A stretch of DNA of 64,000 bases, taken from the NCBI GenBank assembly GCA_033239005.1, contig BSQZ01000080.1, forward strand, positions 1,920,501 through 1,984,500, given 5' to 3'. Made by a program: the position numbers and the translations under genes. The notes under the pieces were generated by a model, which was given only the letters and a program-made list of their open reading frames with translations, was not told the DNA's origin and did not search any database. Positions 51,201-60,200 of the stretch are shown one piece after another; position 1 is the first letter of the stretch; each line of letters starts with the position of its first letter. This stretch comes from Lamellibrachia satsuma. Its lineage: Eukaryota > Annelida > Polychaeta > Sabellida > Siboglinidae.

Positions 51201-54200
51201 CATCTTCTGGATCTGGAACAGAAATATTTTTTTTACAAATAATAGGCTCATCAAAATGTCCAAAAAAACAACAACAGTGCTATAATGGCATAAGAGCAAC
51301 AACAACAGTGCTATAATTTAACAAGATTTAACAAGATTTGCCATCCAAGCCAAAGGCCCAGATGGCAAGTGGACAAGGAAGCCATTGGCTTATCGAGAGT
51401 CCAACAATGTTCACCTACTTATAACCCGCCCTTCTGATATATGTGTCAACCTTGTTTTTAAACATATTCACGCTGCTAGCAGTTACACAATCTGTAGACA
51501 GTTTGTTCCATTCATTTACTGTCCTCTGTGAGAACGAGTGCTTCCTGATGTCCAATCTACATTGATCCTTTACTAATTTTACCTCATGTCCTCTAGTTCT
51601 GCTATCCTTCTTGAGTGAGAAAAACATATTTCTATCAATATTTTCATACCCATTCAATATCTTAAAAACTTCAATCTGATCTCCTCTTAACCTCCTTGTC
51701 TCTAGAGTTGTTAAACCACATTCTTTCAGGCGTTCTTCATAACTAAGGTCTCTAAGTTCTGGAATCATTTTAGTTGCTCTCCTTTGTATGCGTCTCAAGC
51801 GTATCTATATCCTTCTTACGATATGGTCTCCATGCTTGTATACAGTATTCTAAATGAGGTCTAACTATTGCTTTATAAAGAGGTATAATTAACTTTTTTC
51901 CCTTGTATGTTATGTTTCTTCTAATCAATCCAAGAATTTGATTACCCTTTGAAGCTGCAATACCACACTGCTCTGAAACTTTCATATCAGCGCTTATTGT
52001 AACTCCTAAGTCCTTTTCTTTTACAGTAGTACCAAGAACAGTAGCTCCCATTTTATAGTTTACATTCAAGTTCCCATGTCCTGTATGTAGGCATTTACAT
52101 TTCCCAAAATTGAACAGCATCTGCCATTTCTCAGACCATTTCACTAATCTGTCTAGATCGTTTTGTAAATGTTGTTTATCACCATCAGTATTAACCTTTC
52201 TAAACAGTTTTGTGTCGTCCGCAAATTTCAGTACGTTACTTGTTATACTGTCGTCCAAGTCATTGATATAAATTAAGAATAATATAGGTCCTAATACTGA
52301 TCCTTGAGGTACCCCACTCAAAACCGATTTCCAATTTGAAACTTCGCCATCTACTACAACTCGTTGTCTTCTGTCAGTCAGCCATTGTTCTATCCAGTCA
52401 GTTATGCTATCCCCGATACCATGGGCTTTTAATTTAAGTAGCAATCTTTGATGTGGCACTTTGTCAAAAGCTTTCTGAAAATCTAAGTAGATAATATCTA
52501 CTGGCGATCCCTCGTCTATCCACTTAGTGATTTCTTCCAAAAAACATAACACATTTGTTAAGCATGACCTCGCTTTAAGGAATCCATGTTGAGATGAATT
52601 TAATAATTTATGCTTAACGAGGAAGTCCACCATATGGTCTTTAATTAACCTTTCTAATAATTTACAAATCACTGACGTTAAACTCACTGGTCTGTAATTC
52701 TCTGACTTATTTCTCGAACCCTTTTTAAATAATGGTATGATGTTTGCTTCTTTCCATTCAAACGGAACAACTCCCTCTTTTAATGACAAGTTGAATACTC
52801 TTGCAAGTGGTATACTGATTTGATCTACTGTTTCCATTAGTAATTTTGGAGGAATCCCATCCACTCCCGGTGATTTGTTATCCTTCATTGCCTTTATTTT
52901 CCTAGCTACCAATTCTGGAGTTACAACTAACGGTCCTAAATAGTCAGATTTAGTCCCCTGAAATTTAGCATCAGCAACTGGTAATGAACTAATATCTTCT
53001 TTTGTAAACACTGAACTGAAGTAACCATTTAGGTCTTCCGCCATTAAAAACCCCTGTGATATTATATTTCCAGCACTGTCTTCTAGAGGTCCAATAATGG
53101 CATAAGAGCAACAACAACAGTGCTATAATGGCATAAGAGCAACAACAACAGTGCTATACTGGCATAAGAGCAACAACAACAGTGCTATAATGGCATAAGA
53201 GCAACAACAACAGTGCTATAATGGCATAAGAGCAACAACAACAGTGCTATAATGGCATAAGAGCAACAACAACAGTGCTATAATGGCATAAGAGCAACAA
53301 CAACAGTGCTATAATGGCATAAGAGCAACAACAACAGTGCTATACTGGCATAAGAGCAACAACAACAGTGCTATAATGGCATAAGAACAACAACAACAGT
53401 GCTATACTGGCATAAGAGCAACAACAACAGTGCTATAATGGCATAAGAGCAACAACAACAGTGCTATACTGGCATAAGAGCAACAACAACAGTGCTATAA
53501 TGGCATAAGAGCAACAACAACAGTGCTATACTGGCATAAGAGCAACAACAACAGTGCTATAATGGCATAAGAGCAACAACAACAGTGCTATAATGGCATA
53601 AAAGCTAACATGGCGACTCAGTCGTGAGGTGTCTGCCTCGGGACAGTCTAAGAACTAATATCTATGAATGCACTGAATGGATTAGGACTAGTGTTCATCA
53701 TATTGCTAGTCACTAAGATTGTTACTTACCTTGACTGTCGACAGCAGCAGGCCACTGGTTCCAACTCACTTCTTTCACAAATTCTCTGCAACGACAAAGA
53801 AATATGACACATGTTGGGTGAAGAGGTCATTAGTGTTTGTGCCAAGAGGGAAATAGTTTGTCGGCACCTTTGCTAGCGCACAACATTTTTTATGCCACAA
53901 TGTAAAGGGGAAGCCGCAGAATAGCCAATCACAGGTCTTCTCTCTTCCATTGCCACTTGAGATAAGTCATGGAACGGGACTGAAACTTATAGAACGGGGA
54001 AAAATGCATGCATTAAATGTATTTATATAATCAGAAATGATCACCAAAGAGGCAATCACACAAAATTGTGATTGATCAATTGATCGGAAGCATGAACCAA
54101 TCAGTTGATCGGAAGCATGAACCAATCAGTTGATCAGAAGCATGAACCAACCAATCATCGATAAAATAGAAACAACACTAGAGGTAAATCTGAAAGACTT

Positions 54201-57200
54201 TTACCTTTGTGGTTTTATGTCGCCAAAACTCATTTCCAGGCCCCAAAATAAGGAACAAAAAGGGCATGGCCAAAGTGGCCTTTTGAGTAACATCCATTTC
54301 GAAGGGCACCAAAGCCAAGCTGACTTTCATTAAAAGGGCACTAAGGCCATTTTAGAAAATTAGCAACATTTAACAAGATTTGCCATCCAAGCCTAAGGCC
54401 CAGATGGCAAGTGGACAAGGAAGCCATTGGCTTATCCAGAGTCCAACAATGTTCATCTACTTATAACCCGCCCTACTGAGATATGTGTCAACCTTGTTTT
54501 TAAACATATTCACGCTGCTAGCAGTTACACAATCTGTAGACAATTTGTTCCATTCATTTATTGTCCTCTGTGAGAACGAGTGCTTTCTGATGTCCAATCT
54601 ACATTGATCCTTTACTAATTTTACCTCATGTCCTCTAGTTCTGCTATCCTTCTTGAGTGAGAAAAACATATTTCTATCAATATTTTCATACCCATTCAAT
54701 ATCTTAAAAACTTCAATCTGATCTCCTCTTAACCTCCTTGTCTCTAGAGTTGTTAAACCACATTCTTTCAGGCGTTCTTCATAACTAAGGTCTCTAAGTT
54801 CTGGAATCATTTTAGTTGCTCTCCTTTGTATGCGTTCAAGTGTATCTATATCCTTCTCACGATATGGTCTCCATGCTTGTATACAGTATTCTAAATGAGG
54901 TCTAACTATTTCTTTATAAAGAGGTATAATTAACTTTTTTCCCTTACATGTTAAGTTTCTTCTAATCAATCCAAGAATTTGATTACCCTTTGAAGCTGCA
55001 ATACCACACTGCTCTGAAACTTTCATATCAGCGCTTATTGTAACTCCTAAGTCCTTTTCTTTTACAGTAGTACCCAGAACAGTATCTCCCATTTTATAGT
55101 TTACATTCAAGTTCCCATGTCCTGTATGTAGGCATTTACATTTCCCAAAATTGAACAGCATCTGCCATTTCTCAGACCATTTCACTAATCTGTCTAGATC
55201 GTTTTGTAAATGTTGTTTATCACCATCAGTATTAACCTTTCTAAACAGTTTTGTATCATCCGCAAATTTCAGTACGTTACTTGTTATACTGTTGTCCAAG
55301 TCATTGATATATATTAAGAATAATATAGGTCCTAATATTGATCCTTGAGGTACCCCACTCAAAACCGATTTCCAATTTGAAACTTCTCCATCTACTACAA
55401 CTCGTTGTCTTCTGTCAGTCAGCCATTGTTCTATCCAGTCAGTTATGCTATCCCCGATACCATGGGCTTTTAATTTAAGTAGTAATCTTTGATGTGGCAC
55501 GTTGTCAAAAGCTTTCTGAAAATCTAAGTAGACAATATCTACTGGCGATCCCACGTCTATCCACTTAGTGATTTCTTCCAAAAAAACATAACATATTTGT
55601 TAAGCATGACCTCGCTTTAAGGAATCCATGTTGAGATGAATTTAATAATTTATGCTTAACGAGGAAGTCCACCATATGGTCTTTAATTAACCTTTCTAAT
55701 AATTTACAAATCACTGACATTAATTTTCACAGTGAAGTGTTGCATTAATAAAACGGGCATGTCTTGGCTAACATTATATAGGCTCAGGCAAGGATTTTCA
55801 GAAAAAAAATATTCATCAAAATTTTTTTTTCTCAATATTCACAGATACTACTACACAGGTAATTTGTATACATAATATCATTGGGTAAGTTAGAACAGAT
55901 TTTGAGATATATTGCTTTGAAAAATAGCGAAACGTAAACATGGTGCATCGCAATTGCGGGCGACTTTTTGTTATTAGTGTTGACCATTTGTGGATTAATC
56001 GTTATTTTTTATTATTATATATGAATACGTGTACAAAAAAGCAAGTGAGATGATAAAATTTATTGGGTCACACGCAATGATGGCAGTGAAATTTTTTCAT
56101 TCGAACACTATTTTCTGTTAACTTTCACATCAAAACATATTTGAATAAATTTTATATATATGGTTAAGAATTTAACGACAAATGTACTAATATAAATCTC
56201 TTGATAAGTTTTAAAGACACAGACAAAAGATGACTGCTTGGCAATACAGTAGTGCAACGATGACATTTGCAAAAATGTCAGTCAAACACTCGTCTGTCAA
56301 TTTTCACATGTGTGCCTTTTCAAATCAAAATGTATAGATGACTACTTGGTGATAGGTAATGTTTACATGCAAATAATGGGGACATTTTCCTAAATATCGA
56401 AAAGAGTCCATAACCAACTGGTCAAATAGCGTTTCCCACCTTAAATAAAATTTACAGTGATTATAGATGCTGCCTTTTGGCCAGGCACCAAGCTTTTGAA
56501 GGAGGCATGGATACGAAAGATGTTGCTGCACTGCCAAAATCACAGTGAGTTGTTTTTCACAGGCCAGCGAGGTGCGGCGATTCTTACAGTGAGCATGTCG
56601 CTCAGGCCTGCCGAACGAAGTTTAGATAGGTTTTTATACGAAAATTGGCACACATTTTTTTTCTCAGTGATATAATGTTCTTTGGAGTACGAAAAATTAT
56701 AACCATCATACAGAAGAACCTTCCACAAAGGTAAATATAAAGATATGAGAACATACTTAGCAAAGGTAGATTGGAATAAGACCGCAATTGAATGTTGGAA
56801 CATTCTAAAATATGTAACTGAGAGTATCAATTTGTTCCCTTGAAAAAACAAGGAAAACAGTCTAGGAAGAAACACTTGTCCAAATAAGCTAAATATTATA
56901 AAAATAGCATACCAGCAAACTATGTGGAGGGTTTATAGGTGTGACTAGAAAGGATGAAGACTACACAAATTACAAAGAGGCACTTAATGCAGCTACGAAT
57001 GAAATTAGACAATCTAAAAGAATCTATGAGCAAAAATTAGCATGTAACATAAAAAATGATAGCAAGAGTTTTTATGCATATACCAGGAGTAAACAAAACA
57101 TACGAGACAAGGTTGGAATATATATAATATCACAAGGTTTTTTAATGGCGAATGACCTAGATGGAAATTTCAGTTCAGTGTTTACCAGAGAGGATATTAG

Positions 57201-60200
57201 TTCATTACCAGTTCCAGATGCTAAATTTCAGGAGACTAAATCAGACTATTTAGGGCAGTAAATCCAGAAATGGTAGCTAAGAAAATAAAGGCAACAAAGG
57301 ACAAACCTGGAGTGGATGGAATTCCTCAAAAACTACTAATGGAAACAGTAGAACAAATTAGTATACCACTTGCAAGAATGTTCAACTAAACATCATACCA
57401 TTATTTAAAAAGGATTCGAGAAATAAGTCAGGGAATTACAGACCAGTGAGTTTAACATCAGTGATTTGTAAATTATTAGAAAGGTTAATTAAAGACCATA
57501 TGTTGGACTTCCTTGTTAGGCATAAATTATTAAATCCATCTCAACATGTATTCCTAAAAGCGAGGTCATGCAAATATGTTTTTTTTAAAGAAATCACTAA
57601 GTAGGTAGACGAGGGATCACCAGTAGAAATTATATACTTAGATTTTCAGAAAGCTTTTGACAAAGTGCCACTACTACTACTTAAATTAAAAGCCCATGGT
57701 ATCAAGGATAGCATAATTGACTGGATAGAACAATGGCTGACTGACAGAAGACAGCATGTTGTAGTAGATGGGGAGATTTCAAACTGGAAATCAGTTTTGA
57801 GTGGGGTACCACAAGGATCAACATTAGGACCTTTATTATTCTTAATATATCATATATCAATGACTTGGACGATAACATAACAAGCAACGTAATGAAATTT
57901 GCGGATGACACAAAAGTGTTTAGAAGGGTTAACAATGATGGTGATTAACAACATTTACAAAAAGATCTAGATAACTTAGTGGTAAATGTAAATGCCTACA
58001 TACAGGACATGGGAACTTGGATATAAACTATAAAATGGGAGATACTGTTTACCACTGTAAAAGAAAAGGACACAATAAGTGCTGATATGAAAGCTTCAGA
58101 GCAGTGTGGTATTGCAGCTTCAAAGGATAATCAAATTATTGGGTTGATTAGGAGAATTATAACATACAAGGAAAAAAAGCTAATTATACCTCTGTATAAA
58201 GCAATAGTTAGGCTTAATTTAGAGTACTACATACAAGCTTGGAGACCATATCGTAAGAAGATAGATATGCTTGAAAGAATACAAAGGAGAGTAAAATGAT
58301 TCCAGAACTGATAGACCTTAATTATGAAGAACAACTGAAAGAATGTGGTTTAACAACCCCAGAGACAAGGCGGTTAAGAGGAGATCAAATTGAAGTCTTT
58401 AAGGTAGCTGGGGTGGCTATTATATGCTTATCTTGAATTGATTAGTTTCAGCAGAAGTTTTAAAGAAAAATTAACCATTTCTTCAAAGATTGTAGTTGAA
58501 ATACTATATAATATAGATAGTATTTGTTTTTGGAGTTTTGTTTATTTATTTGGTTATGTTACAAGGTTTTTAAAACATTTGTGTAAATGTGAAGAAATAG
58601 CCATTAAAAATGAAGTTTAACCATTTTGAGAAAATCCCCAAAGAAATAAATGACATACATATAAGTACGACAGTGTAGCTGATAACTTTACGGCAGATTT
58701 TGGTTAACATAAACCAATTGTCTGCTACACCACCATGAATGAACAAAGCAAAAGTTGAATGAGAGCCTAAAGTGGCAGTGTATTTTTGACACAAACCCTT
58801 CCCCAATCGTAATTTACTGCCATATTACGGTGCGTCCATGTAAGACGCGTTCATACGTAAAATTGCAATGTCATGAGTTGTAGTTTTTCTCAGCAATATT
58901 TGAAACATCATTTCCTGGTTATTAATGAAAACACAATCTCAACAAATGCTTGTTTTTGTGTTGAAATTTACGGTTTTTCACTGGTGTTTTATGTATTGTT
59001 GACAATACATAATGGTAATTTGTAATATTGACATGTCCCCTTAATTTGCCGCCACAATAACCCTTGGATCTGTACTTGTAACGTGTTGTCATCTACGGTA
59101 TCAGGTTATGCCAGCCATCTAACAAACATGTGGCAGGGCATCTTTATGGTCATCTAACAAACATGTGGCAGGGCATCTTTATGGCCATCTAACAAACATG
59201 TGGCAGGGCATCTTTATGGCCATCTAACAAACATGTGGCAGGGCATCTTTATGGTCATCTAACAAACATGTGGCAGGGCATCTTTATGGTCATCTAACAA
59301 ACATGTGGCAGGGCATCTTTATGGTCATCTAACAAACATGTGGCAGGGCATCTTTATGGTCATCAAACAAACATGTGGCAGGGCATCTTTATGGTCATCT
59401 AACAAACATGTGGCAGGGCATCTTTATGGTCATCTAACAAACATGTGGCAGGGCATCTTTATGGTCATCTAACAAACATGTGGCAGGGCATCTTTATGGT
59501 CATCTAACAAACATGTGGCAGGGCATCTTTATGGTCATCTAACAAACATGTGGCAGGGCATCTTTATGGTCATCTAACAAACATGTGGCAGGGCATCTTT
59601 ATGGTCATCTAACAAACATGTGGCAGGGCATCTTTATGGTCATTTTGATTGGCCCGTTATCCCGTGGGGTCACCAGGTCACATATGTGTTGGCATTTCCG
59701 TTAGTGTCAAAGGCATGATAAACTACGTTAACGTTGATATTTGCTGGTTTAAATACATGATTTAGTTAGGTAGATATAATACTGATGTGTACTAGCATTA
59801 CAGTAACCAGATGATGTGTTCCGCTTTCACATTCGAAAACTAGTTCTAACATCGTAGCGCATGCAGATGTCACCATGGAAACATTTTTAAAGGATGGATT
59901 GGCAAAATATGATGTTAGTGCAGGGTGATTTTTTGTGGTGTCGATGTTTAGTTCAGTATATCCTAGCATGTTATGAAGAAAAAATCAACTGACGTGCTAG
60001 CCGCCCCAGCAACCTTAAGATAGGTATGAAAATGTTGATAGAAATATTTTTTTCTCACCCAAGAAAGATAATAGAACTAGAGGACATGAGGTAACATTAG
60101 TAAATGATCAGTGTAGATTGAATATCAGGAAGTAGTCGTTCTCACAGAGGACAATCAATGAATGGAATAAATTATCTACAGATTGTATAACTGCTTGCAG

